From NCBI GenBank assembly GCA_016711405.1, contig JADJSZ010000021.1:15723-79722 (forward strand): a stretch of DNA of 64,000 nt, in the 5' to 3' direction. Origin of the DNA: Candidatus Hadersleviella danica. GTDB taxonomy: Bacteria; Chloroflexota; Anaerolineae; Promineifilales; Promineifilaceae. Each line of letters starts with the position of its first letter. Position 1 is the stretch's first letter. The notes beneath the pieces are model-generated. The model saw only the letters and a program-made list of their open reading frames with translations. It was not told the DNA's origin and searched no databases. Made by a program: the position numbers and the translations under genes. Positions 1 to 8,662 of the stretch are shown piece after piece.

Positions 1-2
1 AA

Positions 3-458
3 TCTATCAGCGATGTGCTGGCCATGAACGTTCAGCAAGCGCTTGAATTTTTTGAGCTGAAGGAAGTTGTGCGCAAACTGCAAGCGATGAGTGATGTGGG
101 GTTGGATTATTTGGGGCTTGGCCAGCCGCTCAGCACGCTTTCGGGTGGCGAGTGCCAGCGCATTAAATTGGCCAGCGAACTGCACAAAAAGGGAAGCATC
201 TACATTATGGATGAGCCAACGACGGGGTTACACATGTCGGACATTGGCCACCTGATGGAAGTGATTGACCGCCTTGTGGACACGGGCAATACAGTGGTGG
301 TTATTGAACACAATCTGCATGTGATTAAGAATGCAGATTGGATTATTGATATGGGGCCTGAGGGCGGCCGTAAAGGGGGGCAGGTGATGTTTGAAGGAAC
401 GCCACCAGAGTTGTTGAAGGCCAAGCAGTCGCTGACCAGTGCCTACCTTGCCAATTAA
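3..458 (+). CDS. uvrA: UvrA-type excinuclease ATPase, C-terminal part (5' end outside window)
   Basis: This is the last ~150 residues of a UvrA-family ABC ATPase, the DNA damage-recognition subunit of nucleotide excision repair. The reading frame is open to the window edge and begins with the typical ISDVLxM segment. Visible landmarks are the ABC signature LSGGECQRIKLASEL, Walker B IYIMDEPTTGLH, the H-loop VVVIEHNLHVIK, and the family-specific ADWIIDMGPEGG tail. The short KKGSIYIMDEP stretch resembles the shorter UvrA paralogs (UvrA2/drug-resistance type) as much as canonical UvrA, so the subclass cannot be fixed from this fragment. A strong hairpin follows the stop codon. Confidence 0.9.
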   Translation, partial: SISDVLAMNVQQALEFFELKEVVRKLQAMSDVGLDYLGLGQPLSTLSGGECQRIKLASELHKKGSIYIMDEPTTGLHMSDIGHLMEVIDRLVDTGNTVVVIEHNLHVIKNADWIIDMGPEGGRKGGQVMFEGTPPELLKAKQSLTSAYLAN

Positions 459-485
459 CTTCTTTGGGATACACGCAGAAAAAAC

Positions 486-517
486 TGGCCGTTGAAGATA
501 AATCCTCAACGGCCAGA
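486..517 (+). terminator. Rho-independent terminator after uvrA
   Basis: An 11-bp perfect stem CTGGCCGTTGA / TCAACGGCCAG with a 10-base loop is followed by AATTTTGTTTT. It lies 28 bases after the uvrA stop. Confidence 0.8.
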
Positions 518-711
518 ATTTTGTTTTCAAGCCAAAGGCTTGCGTCGGCTGGCTGACTTTCCCAAGGTTAGGTGGTTGCCAGACTTTCCTTGTAGGGGGT
601 ACAGTCGTAGCAGATGTAAGCCCGATGTGAAGAGGATTGTATAGACAAGCATTGGGCAAGGGGGGGCGGAAGTAGGCCAAAATGGGCGAGATTGGGTAGA
701 ATGATGATTAA

Positions 712-2091
712 ATGTCACCACTACCTTTGCCCTTCACCCAAAGTGAACTCCAAGCGGCCGTCCACTATGCCCTGAAAAACTGGCACAACACGGCCGCCCC
801 TTCCCCTGAAATTCTGCAAAACCTAGCCCTCGTGCGCCAAGTTGTTGATTCAACCAATACGCTTGCCGCCATCAAAAAGGTTCTGCTCCACGCGCTCCAA
901 ATTGTCAAAGAGCATGATGGCATTGGGGGCAACTTGCTCCACGCCCGCTTTATCCAAGCCGAGCCTGAACCATTGCCCACGGCCGCCAAAACCGTCGGCC
1001 TCAGCCGCGACCAAGCCAAGCACCGCCAAGCCGAAGTTATTGAACAACTCGCGGCCGTGCTCTATGAGTTAGAGTCGGCCGCCCGCACCACCCATCGACA
1101 TAGCCAAGAAGTTAACCTCACCTCCCCCACCTACACCCAACTCTTTGGCACAGATGACCACCTCGACCAACTCACCCAGTGCTTGCAGAGCCACGTCGAG
1201 CCGTGGGTCATCGCCATTGTTGGGCTGGGCGGGCTGGGCAAAACGAGTTTGGCCGATGCGGCCGTGCGCCGCCTCATCCCCGTTGGGCGTTACCAACAAG
1301 TGGTTTGGCATCGCCTGCTCACCCCGCACACGGCCGACCCCGCCCCGATCTTGCAAGCCTTGGCCGACAAGATTTGCCCTGAAGTGGCCGCACCCCAGCA
1401 AATTCCCACTCTGCGCCAACTCCTGAAAAGCACCCCTTACCTTATCGTGTTGGATAACCTTGAGGTGGACACAGCCCCTTTGCTCGACACCTTGCAAGAT
1501 TGGGCCAACCCCAGCAAATTCTTGCTCACCAGCCGCCACCGCCTGCCCCCCACGGCCGTTGCCCATTCGCTCACCCTGCGCGAATTGCCATTTGAGGCGG
1601 CCGTTGCCCTCATCCATGAGCAAGCCAGCCGCATTGGCGAGCTAGAAGGAGCGACCTTTGGGGAAGAGATTCTGCGCCAAATTTATGCGGCCGTGGGCGG
1701 CAATCCCCTCGCCCTCAAACTGGTCATTGGGCTGACCAAACTATTCTCGTTCAGCCGCATTTTGGATGATTTAACGGCCGCGCATATCACCGACATCGAG
1801 GGGATGTATCGCCACATTTATTGGCAAGCATGGCACAGCCTGCCCGAAGATGCTCAACATGTGCTGGAAGTCATGCCCATCGCCTCCTCGGAGTTGGGCT
1901 TTGATATTGAGGACTTGCAACGCTCGACACCGTTTACAGCCGCCCAAATTTTATCTGCCCTGAGCCAACTGACGGCCCGTTCGTTGGTTGAAATTCGCGG
2001 CACAACATGGGAGCGACGTTACGGGTTGCACCGCCTGACCGAATCGTTTCTGCGAACAGAGATTATTCATTGGCCAGAAGAAATGGGGTAG
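712..2091 (+). CDS. NB-ARC STAND ATPase with N-terminal helical domain
   Basis: A 459-residue STAND-class P-loop NTPase. An N-terminal helical domain (about 1-125) is followed by an NB-ARC module with P-loop GLGGLGKTS (171-179), Walker B YLIVLDNLE (243-251), the TSRH sensor (273-276), a GNPLALKL element and a C-terminal winged-helix-like region. STAND proteins act as ligand-triggered switches, and in bacteria many serve in signalling or anti-phage defence. No sensor repeats are attached, but a TPR protein follows 80 bp downstream and may be the sensor half split from this gene. No clear Shine-Dalgarno sequence precedes the ATG. The N-terminal domain is not one I can name. Confidence 0.85.
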   Translation: MSPLPLPFTQSELQAAVHYALKNWHNTAAPSPEILQNLALVRQVVDSTNTLAAIKKVLLHALQIVKEHDGIGGNLLHARFIQAEPEPLPTAAKTVGLSRDQAKHRQAEVIEQLAAVLYELESAARTTHRHSQEVNLTSPTYTQLFGTDDHLDQLTQCLQSHVEPWVIAIVGLGGLGKTSLADAAVRRLIPVGRYQQVVWHRLLTPHTADPAPILQALADKICPEVAAPQQIPTLRQLLKSTPYLIVLDNLEVDTAPLLDTLQDWANPSKFLLTSRHRLPPTAVAHSLTLRELPFEAAVALIHEQASRIGELEGATFGEEILRQIYAAVGGNPLALKLVIGLTKLFSFSRILDDLTAAHITDIEGMYRHIYWQAWHSLPEDAQHVLEVMPIASSELGFDIEDLQRSTPFTAAQILSALSQLTARSLVEIRGTTWERRYGLHRLTESFLRTEIIHWPEEMG

Positions 2092-2093
2092 GA

Positions 2094-2158
2094 GGTTACA
2101 GGTGACAAGTTACAGGTGATAGTGATATGTCATTTGCAACTTGTAACTTGTAACCTGC
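2094..2158. repeat. Word-palindrome between NB-ARC and TPR genes
   Basis: The left arm is built from GTTACAG/GTGACAA words and the right arm from their reverse complement (CAACTTGTAACTTGTAACC). It could fold into a long imperfect hairpin between the two genes. Confidence 0.7.
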
Positions 2159-2170
2159 AACCAACACATC

Positions 2171-3159
2171 ATGGTTCCTGTTGCACCCCTTTCCCCTAGT
2201 CCTCGCTTCGTCACCGCGCTGGCGGCCAATTTGCAAGCGTGGCACGGCCGCACGGCGCGTCTCCAAACAGACGAGGCCATTCAACGACTTAACCCCGAGT
2301 TTCCCAACCTGTTGCGAGTCAATGGCCAGCGGCCGTGGCTACCGCCCAACGCGCCCAGCTCCTGTTGCCTCATCTGCCCGAAAACGAGGAGCTAACGGCC
2401 GAGATACACCTCATCCTTGGCCAAGCCTACTTGGCAGGGCGCGATTACACCCTTGCCCGTGAACACGCCAACGAAGCATTCGGCTGGGTGCGCCATTACT
2501 CTCCCCACCACATTTTGCTCATTGAGCTATTGGGCATGTTGGCACACCACGAAGGGCAACACGAAGAGGCGTGCCACTATTACCAACAAGCCATCGCCCT
2601 GCAACAACAAACGGGGTACACCACCTATCACCACCGCACCCTGAACCAATTGATCCTCGCCTTGCAGGCACGCGAGGAGTGGGCGGAAGCACACACCATC
2701 TCCCACCAACTTATCGCCCACTTGCGCCAAACGGACTATGTGTTGGAACTGGCACAGGCGTTGCTGAATCAGGGCGCGGCTTATTATGGGCAGGCAGATT
2801 TGGCCAACGCGGCCGAACGTTTTGCCGAAGCGGAGCTGTTGCTCCAGCCCGTACCCCGTGAATTTGAGCTGAAAGGGGTGCTGAACAACAACTTGGCTTG
2901 TGTGTGGCGCGACCGTGGGGAATGGGCACTGGCCGAACAGTTTTACCAACGCAGTTTGGCCGCTTATGAACAGATGGGGGACGTTCTGCGCTCGGCCCAA
3001 GTGTGGGGCAACATGGGTAAACTCTTTTTGCGCCAGAATTTGCCCGAACTCGCCCACTCTCGCCTTGTCCAGTCCTTGCGGTTGCTGGCAACCCTACGCC
3101 ATAATAAAAATGCACAAGCTCTCTATAAGGAATATAAAAACCTGTTAGACGGTTTGTGA
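2171..3159 (+). CDS. TPR-repeat protein (one apparent frameshift near 2330)
   Basis: An all-helical tetratricopeptide protein of about 329 residues. TPR-like helix pairs are clear from residue 65 onward (AEIHLILGQAYLAGRDY, ALLNQGAAYYGQADLANAAE, NNLACVWRDRGEWALAEQF, VWGNMGKLFLRQNL). The first 50 residues read in one frame (starting at 2171) and the rest in another. The join is near 2325-2335, where one base seems missing. It is probably the sensor or partner of the upstream NB-ARC ATPase, as in the single-chain NB-ARC-TPR proteins common in Chloroflexota. If the frameshift is real, only the 2335-3159 part would be made, from a GTG. Confidence 0.75.
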
Positions 3160-3207
3160 CAAACGCCGAAGGTTCTTGCTAGTTCACCTCCTTCTAGCAA
3201 TCCCGCA

Positions 3208-3248
3208 AAAAAAGTGAGCAGTACGCCAAACGTACTGCTCACTTTTTT
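3208..3248. terminator. Bidirectional terminator
   Basis: An 18-bp perfect stem runs AAAAAAGTGAGCAGTACG / CGTACTGCTCACTTTTTT. The A/T ends allow it to terminate both the TPR gene (+) and the small peptide gene (-). Confidence 0.85.
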
Positions 3249-3259
3249 GTTAGAGCTTT

Positions 3260-3415
3260 CTAGCCGGGGCAACCTCCGCCGTTGCCACTCCCAGCCGTTT
3301 GGCAATCGTTGGCCCACACAGGGGTGTGGCCAGTATGTAATGGTGCAATGAGGGTGAGGCCGAGAACGGCCGTGACCAAGTAAACCCGCCAACGAGCAAA
3401 GTGTAAACCTTTCAT
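3260..3415 (-). CDS. Small secreted Cys/Gly peptide, 51 residues
   Basis: A 51-codon gene with an ideal Shine-Dalgarno (AGGAG, 8 bases before ATG). It encodes an N-terminal signal sequence with basic residues (K2, R8, R10), a hydrophobic core (YLVTAVLGLTLIAPL) and a possible cleavage after VWA near residue 35. This would leave a mature peptide of about 16 residues, NDCQTAGSGNGGGCPG, with two Cys. A strong terminator begins 12 bases after its stop. It is divergent from the HTH-NB-ARC gene. The function is unknown; a disulfide-bonded exported peptide (signal, bacteriocin-like or a degenerate fragment) is possible. The RBS, signal sequence and terminator together argue that it is real. Confidence 0.65.
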   Translation of the reverse strand: MKGLHFARWRVYLVTAVLGLTLIAPLHTGHTPVWANDCQTAGSGNGGGCPG

Positions 3416-3793
3416 CACGTACTCTCCTGTTTTGATGGCGACTCACTTGAGAATGGCGCGCCGTGCAGGAGACCGATTGACAGACCCTGCACCCCATGAG
3501 ATGCCCAAGAGTCGTGATGGAAAAAGAAACTGATTGTTCAAGTGCGACGCTGATTCAGGGGAGAAATGAGGTTCCCCACCCCTCCAATTGCGTCCTGTTG
3601 AAGAGGTTTTGTCTGCCTTTTAGTTACCGTAACTTGCCTTAATAGTAGAAAAAGGTGGGGGCAAATTCTGGGTTCAAATCGTGCCATTTTGGCGAGGTGA
3701 AAATGAGGTGTGATGTTGTTTAAGGTAGTTGCACGGCCGTAAGCAAGCCGACAACTCGGGAATAGTGCCTATTGTTGGGGAAGGAGAAATTGG
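3416..3793. other. Divergent intergenic region
   Basis: No gene is visible in 378 bases. It separates the small peptide gene (-) from the HTH-NB-ARC gene (+), so it should carry both promoters. An 11-base palindrome GTTACCGTAAC lies at about 3622-3632 and could be an operator. CGGCCG is nearly absent (one copy near 3735). Confidence 0.5.
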
Positions 3794-5173
3794 ATGCCTG
3801 CGGATTTGGAAGGGACTCTCGGCCGCTATCTACAAAGCTCCCACTACTCGGCCGGGCAATTGGCCGCGCTCTCGGGGGTTCCCAAGCGCACCATTATCAA
3901 TTGGCTGACAGGGCGGGTGAGCAAGCCCCACCAGTGGCAAGCGGTGGTGCAGGTGGCGGCCGCGCTGAAGTTGGAGGAGATGGAAGCGAACCAGCTTTTG
4001 GGAGCGGCCGGCTACCCCCCCATTGCCCAGTTGCGCGGCACGGCCGCGACCCAGTACCAGCCCCTGCTCGCCCCGTGGCCTGCCACGGCCGCCCCCTTCC
4101 AAGCCATTCCCGCCCTGCCCTATTTTGTTGGCCGCGAGGAGCTAATTGCCCAACTGAGTGACAGCTTCATCGCGGCGCACCCCTTGGCCACCTACCATTT
4201 GTACGGCATGGGCGGCGTGGGCAAGACCAGCCTCGCCGCACACCTTGCCTACCGCTTGCGGGCCTACTTCCCCGATGGTGTTTTGTGGGCGCAAGTAGAC
4301 GCGACGAACACGCTGACTATCTTGAGCCAGTTCGCCATGAGTTATGGGGAGAATGTGCGCCAATATCCCGACGTGGAGAGCCGGGCCACGGCCGTGCGGG
4401 CTATTTTGGCGCACAAACGCTTTCTGATGGTGTTGGACAATGTGGAAAATAGTGGGCAGTTACGGCCGCTTCTCCCCCCCACAACAGGCCATGCGGCCGT
4501 GTTGGTAACGAGCAGACACCAATTGGCCGCGCTGGATGGCCTCCCCCGTTTTCGCGTGAACTCCTTTGCCCCGCACAGCGGCGAATCGCTGGCTTTGTTT
4601 CGCCAGTTGCTCGGCAGAAAGCGAGCCGAGGAGTGGGAGCCGTTGCTGGTGGGGGTGGCGGACTGCCTTGGGCATTTGCCGCTGGCCCTGACGATTGCGG
4701 CGGGGCAGTTGCACGGCCGCACCACCCGCCAAGCGCAAGCATATACCCAGCGCATTCAGCAAGCGGGGCACACGTTGGATGCGCTGACCGACGAAGATAG
4801 GAGTGTGCGTCTCTCGTTGGGGGAAAGCTACCACGCTTTGCCGCTGGAGTTGCGCCGCTTTATGGTCGCTTTGGGCGCGTTGGAAGCGGCCGATTTCTCC
4901 CCCCGTGCGGCGGCCATCATGGCCAAAGTGTTGCCCAGCACGGCCGCACAATACCTGCACCTGCTAAGTCAACGCTCGTTGGTGCAACCAGCCCCCGAAG
5001 GCAGGTATAGCTTGCATCCCCTCCTGCGTGCTTTTGTGGGCGAACAAATGGAAGCCAAATCCCCCCCCCCCCTGCGCCGCGCCCAGCCGTGGCCGCCCCC
5101 CGCTTACTCCCTGCCGCCGTGGCCAAACAGCCCAACCGCTTTGCTGTACACGGGGCAAGGTTATTGCCCGTGA
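3794..5173 (+). CDS. HTH (XRE-like) NB-ARC STAND ATPase
   Basis: A 459-residue protein. An N-terminal helix-turn-helix of XRE/Cro type (about 10-70; SAGQLAALSGVPKRTIINWL) is followed by an NB-ARC module: FVGREELI (111-118), P-loop GMGGVGKTS (138-146), Walker B FLMVLDNVE (210-218), VTSRHQL, GHLPLAL. A winged-helix region comes near the C-terminus. AAGGAG sits 9 bases before the ATG. It is likely a regulatory STAND switch whose output is DNA binding. From a run of 12 C (5061-5072) onward the protein becomes Pro/Trp-rich and unlike NB-ARC proteins, so the last ~40 residues may be out of frame and a TPR tail may be lost. Confidence 0.85.
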   Translation: MPADLEGTLGRYLQSSHYSAGQLAALSGVPKRTIINWLTGRVSKPHQWQAVVQVAAALKLEEMEANQLLGAAGYPPIAQLRGTAATQYQPLLAPWPATAAPFQAIPALPYFVGREELIAQLSDSFIAAHPLATYHLYGMGGVGKTSLAAHLAYRLRAYFPDGVLWAQVDATNTLTILSQFAMSYGENVRQYPDVESRATAVRAILAHKRFLMVLDNVENSGQLRPLLPPTTGHAAVLVTSRHQLAALDGLPRFRVNSFAPHSGESLALFRQLLGRKRAEEWEPLLVGVADCLGHLPLALTIAAGQLHGRTTRQAQAYTQRIQQAGHTLDALTDEDRSVRLSLGESYHALPLELRRFMVALGALEAADFSPRAAAIMAKVLPSTAAQYLHLLSQRSLVQPAPEGRYSLHPLLRAFVGEQMEAKSPPPLRRAQPWPPPAYSLPPWPNSPTALLYTGQGYCP

Positions 5174-5287
5174 GATAGAGGGTAGAGATAGAGATAGAGG
5201 GGGTAGGCGGTGAAAAAAGTGAAGAGCCCCACCCCCCTCGCCACCCCTTCGGCGGGCGAACCCCCTTTCTTCTAACCACGCCCTCTA
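5171..5287. repeat. Word-palindrome after HTH-NB-ARC gene
   Basis: GATAGAGGGTAGAGATAGAG words on the left are matched by CCCTCTATCTC on the right, with GC-rich DNA between. It lies between convergent genes. Confidence 0.6.
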
Positions 5288-5289
5288 TC

Positions 5290-7069
5290 TCACCGCACCC
5301 GTTCCCCTGTTTGGACGCGCCACAGGCTGGCGTAGAGGCCGTTGTGAACCACCAACTCATCGTGCGTGCCCTGTTCGCGCAATTCCCCTTTGTCCATCAC
5401 ATAAATGCAGTGGGCGTTGCGGATGGTGGAGAGGCGGTGGGCGATGACGATGGTGGTACGGCCGACGGTAATCCGCTCCAACGAGCGTTGGATGGCCGCT
5501 TCGGTCTCGTTGTCCACGGCCGAAGTCGCTTCGTCTAGCACCAACACGGGTGGGTTTTTAAGCACGGCGCGGGCAATTGAGATGCGTTGCCGTTGGCCAC
5601 CCGATAACTTCTGGCCCCGTTCGCCAACGATGGTTTCGTATTCATCGGGCAACTCCATGATAAATTCGTGCGCTTCGGCGACTTTGGCGGCCGCGATGAC
5701 ATCTTCCATGCTGGCCCCAAAGGAGCCATAGGCGATGTTTTCGTAAACTGTGCCGTGGAAAAGGTAAACGTCTTGGCTGACAAAGCCAACTGCTTTTCTT
5801 AAATCATGTAGGCGCAAGGAGCGAATATCTTGGCCATCGAGGAGGATACGGCCGCTTTGGGCTTCGTAGAAGCGGAGCAGGAGCTTGACGACTGTGCTTT
5901 TGCCGCTCCCCGTTGCCCCCACAAGGGCGATGGTATCCCCAGCGGGGACGTTGAGTGAAAGATTGCGGATAACGGCCGCGCGACGCTCGTAATTAAATGA
6001 GACTTGGTCGAAGATAACTTCGCCGCGTACCTGTGGCGTGGGCAGGGTTTGCGGGCCATCCAAAATGGTGGGGACTGTTTGGAGCAGGTCGAGCATTCGG
6101 CTGGTGGAGGCCATTGCCCGCTGGTACTGGTCGAGCGTTTCGCCCAAGCGGGTGAGCGGCCAGAGGAGCCGCTGGGTCATAAAGACGAGGATGCTGTAGG
6201 CGCCGACGTTGAGCTGGCCTTCGACGGCGATGAGACCCGCGCCGACCATGATGGCACTGAAGCCAAGGGCGATGATCATGCGGATGACGGGGACGAAGGC
6301 GGCACTGAGGGCGATGGCGTGTTCGTTCTTGGCTTGGTAGACATGGCTTTCGCGCTCAATTCGGCCGAGTTCGTACTGCTCGGCCGTGTAGCTTTTGATA
6401 GTGGCGATGCCGCCGAGGTTGTTGGCGAGGAAGCTATTGAGGATGCTGACTTGTTCGCGGACGGCAATATAGCGGGGGGCGATGCGTTTTTGGAAGACCC
6501 ACGAGCCGAAAAAGACAAAAGGCATGGGCAGGAGAGCCATCCACGCTACGCTGGGGGTGAGGTAGATGAACATGCCGCCGACGGTGATGACGGTGGTGAG
6601 GAATTGAATGAGTTCATTGGCGCGATGTCGAGGAAGCGTTCCAATTGGTTCACGTCATCGTTGAGGATGGGCATCAGCCACCTGTACTGCGCTCTTCAAA
6701 GTAGGCCAGCTCCAGCTTTTGGATGTGGCCGTAGCCATCGAGACGGAGGGCGTGTTGGATGCTTTGGGCGAGGTTGCGCCAGTAGATTTTGAGGAGGTAC
6801 TCGAAGAGGGATTCTAAGGCCCAGATGATGAGGGTGGAGAGGGCGAGGATGAGGAGCTGGGTGCGAACGTCGGGGAAGCCGAAGCTGGCGATGATGGAGT
6901 CTTCTTGGTTGACGACGATGTCCACGGCCGTGCCAATTAAGACGGGCGGGGCGAGGTCGAAGACTTTGTTGAGAATGGAGAAGAGGGTGGCCAGCCAAAT
7001 GCGGGTGCGGAAGGGTCGGCCGTAGCGCAGGAGGCGAACAAGGGGGGAGGCGTTGGTTGTAATAGACAT
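5290..7069 (-). CDS. MsbA-like ABC exporter, permease-ATPase half transporter (two apparent indels)
   Basis: About 593 residues. The N-terminal six-helix exporter domain contains ALESLFEYLLKIYWRNLAQ and FEERSTGG. The C-terminal ATPase has Walker A GATGSGKST, Q-loop FVSQDVYLF, signature LSGGQRQRISIARA, Walker B VLVLDEATSAVD and the H-loop IAHRLST. It would export lipids, peptides or drugs as a dimer. The frame breaks at about 6677 (a C missing after GGTGGC) and about 6622 (a G missing in ATCGCG). Restoring both bases gives an uninterrupted half transporter, so the breaks look like sequence errors. The start at 7069 (MSITTNAS) lies where similarity should begin; the 12 extra upstream codons come from repeat-like DNA. 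Confidence 0.88.
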
Positions 7070-7106
7070 GGGTCTAATTATCAATGAGCAGGGGGCAATG
7101 AGCAAT

Positions 7107-7240
7107 GAACAAACGGTAAGCCCTCACCCCAGCCCTCTCCCACAGGGAGAGGGAGCTAATTCCCCTTGCCCCAGCCCTCTCCCATGGGAAAAGGGAGCCA
7201 ATTCCCCTCTCCCTTGGGGAGAGGGGCTAGGGTGAGGGCG
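7107..7240. repeat. CCCTCACCCCAGCCCTCTCCC palindromic repeat cluster
   Basis: Several copies of CCAGCCCTCTCCC alternate with its inverse GGGAGAGGGCTAGGGTGAGGG. This is a widespread type of bacterial intergenic palindrome. It lies just upstream of the ABC exporter start. Confidence 0.75.
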
Positions 7241-7390
7241 GTTTTCCCTCACACTCTCCCCCACCCCTAACATCGTCCCCCAAACAGCCACGGCCGACTT
7301 TGCACCACCTCCCCGACAGAGGGAAGGCTAAATTAAAATAGACGCTTCCTAGTTCTTCTACCATTTTGTTTATTTGTCTATTGGTGTATG

Positions 7391-7407
7391 GGTGTATTCA
7401 ATACACC
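7391..7407. repeat. 17-base palindrome GGTGTATTCAATACACC
   Basis: A perfect 8+1+8 inverted repeat 28 bases upstream of the cytochrome c start. It could be an operator or another word-palindrome. Confidence 0.4.
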
Positions 7408-7434
7408 ACGACACCATTACACCACTACACCCCT

Positions 7435-7827
7435 ATGTTCCCCACCAAACACCTCCCCACCATCTTCCTCCTCACCCTCGCGCTGTGCCTGCTGGGGTGC
7501 AACACGGCCGCGCCGACACACGCCGCCCACCCCACGCCCACGGCCGCGCAAAGCTGGGGCAAACAGCGTTCATGCAGAACTGCGGCAGTTGCCACAGTGC
7601 AGGCCGATGAGGCGATACCGTAGCCATCGTTGAAGGGGGTGGGCAACAGGGCGGCCGAACGGGTGCCGGGGCAGGATGCGCGAACCTATTTGATGACTTC
7701 GATTCTAAACCCGAGCGCATACCTTGTGGAGGGGTTCCAAGATGGGCTGATGCCCGCCAATTTGGCTAAAAAGCTGACGGGGGAGGAGCTGGATGGGGTG
7801 ATTGAGTATCTGCTGACGTTGGAATAG
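7435..7827 (+). CDS. Small lipoprotein c-type cytochrome (several apparent indels)
   Basis: The translation starts with a lipoprotein signal (FLLTLALCLLGC, lipobox LLGC) and a Thr/Pro/Ala linker. It then needs a frame change near 7545-7560 to reach QNCGSCHSAG, a CxxCH haem c motif, and another near 7605-7630. The C-terminal part (YLMTSILNPSAYLVEGF, ELDGVIEYLLTLE) is typical of mono-haem electron-carrier cytochromes, including the distal Met region (GLMPANLA). It would be an about 130-residue membrane-anchored cytochrome c acting outside the membrane. Because each segment is well conserved, the breaks are probably sequence errors, but a pseudogene cannot be excluded. Confidence 0.6.
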
Positions 7828-8250
7828 GGGGAAAATGGGTTCCTGTTAGGAGAAAATAGGAACCAAAACCACTCATTATTAACACGCCACAAGGTAATAA
7901 TCATCGCAGGGGCGGAAGGGCGGCGTGTGGTGCAAACACAAACCACCGTGATTCTTCTCGCCGCCCGCTCACCTAATGGGTTAACCGTCCTTGCGGGTGA
8001 GCAGGCGTAGAAGTTTCCTTACAAGTACCACTCATATCTTTTTCGCGCCCTCCCGCCCCTTGACACAATCTCCTCGATTAGGCCACTTTGTTTTTGGGGG
8101 CAAAAGGGGCTAGCGCAACTAATTTGTTTTATGCTAGAATGCCTTGCAATTGGTAGCCCAAAGCGTTAGGAGGCGCATGACACTCTAGGACAGCCTAATT
8201 AAATCGTCGAGGAAGTCCCCACCCTGCTGGCCATCTAAGCTAAATAGCCC
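7828..8250. other. Gene-free region with structured segment
   Basis: No protein gene is supported here. It contains two adjoining hairpins (7918-8002, listed separately), a TTGACA box near 8061, and an AT-rich stretch before the 21-bp array. There are no CGGCCG copies. Confidence 0.5.
7918..8002 (+). ncRNA. Candidate structured RNA or double hairpin
   Basis: Stem 1 pairs GGCGGC (about 7919-7924) with GCCGCC (7960-7965) and, inside it, TGGTG with CCACC. Stem 2 pairs GCTCACC (7967-7973) with GGTGAGC (7996-8002). The two stems abut as a small structured RNA would. There is no match to an RNA family I know, and the strand is uncertain. Confidence 0.25.
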
Positions 8251-8494
8251 AACGAGTTGCCTCAACAGCGCAACAAGTTACCCCAACACTTAAATAAATT
8301 GCCCCAACGGTTTAACGAGTTGTTCCAACAACTTAACGAGTTAACTCAATGGTTTAATAAGTTGTTCCATTGGCTCAACGAGTTACCCCAACGGCGCAAT
8401 GAGTTGCCTCAACGGTTCAACGAGTTGCCTCAACGGCTCAACAAGTAGCCCCAACGACTCAACAAGTAGCCCCAATGACTTAACGAGTTTATTG
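8251..8494. repeat. 21-bp tandem repeat array, 11 full units
   Basis: Eleven head-to-tail units of exactly 21 bases (8251-8481) plus a partial twelfth follow the pattern AACRAGTTGCCYCAACGGYTY. The divergence between units looks like that of an old minisatellite. On the + strand, units 1-9 stay open and encode the heptad NELPQRF/NKLPQRL from 8257 to 8448. Because 21 is divisible by 3, every frame repeats, so coding is not proven. There is no RBS. Confidence 0.9.
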
Positions 8495-8556
8495 TGTTCT
8501 TTAGGCAACCCATCTGGTTATTTTAATTGGTAATTGCCCGCTCTACGGGGCACATT

Positions 8557-8634
8557 GTAAGGGCAATCCTTGTGGTTGCCCTCCCCTGTTTGATTTGTTT
8601 AATCCTGTGGGCAGGCATAAAGCCTGCCCCTACG
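8557..8634. repeat. GGGCAACC/GGCAGGC intergenic repeat, copy 1
   Basis: GGGCAATCCTTGTGGTTGCCC is followed by GGGCAGGCATAAAGCCTGCCC, two adjoining palindromes. The same pair occurs at 15144-15219 and 39748-39823. Confidence 0.75.
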
Positions 8635-8662
8635 ATTTGTTTATCATAAGGAGGATTTCCCC

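Noticed and set aside
3123..3497. Minus-strand open frame of 124 codons after the TPR gene
   Set aside because: It is in another frame, covers the terminator and has no RBS. The 51-codon peptide at 3260-3415 has all gene signals instead.
6004..6792. Plus-strand open frame of 262 codons opposite the ABC exporter
   Set aside because: Its composition (Asp/Glu/Gly-rich) is that of an antisense shadow, and the minus strand carries all ABC motifs.
8200..8225. GAGGAAGTCC string resembling the conserved GAGGAAAGTCC of RNase P RNA
   Set aside because: One A is missing, the other conserved RNase P blocks are absent on both sides, and the 21-bp array follows within 30 bases.
8251..8494. CRISPR array
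   Set aside because: Units are contiguous 21-mers without spacers, and no cas gene is near.
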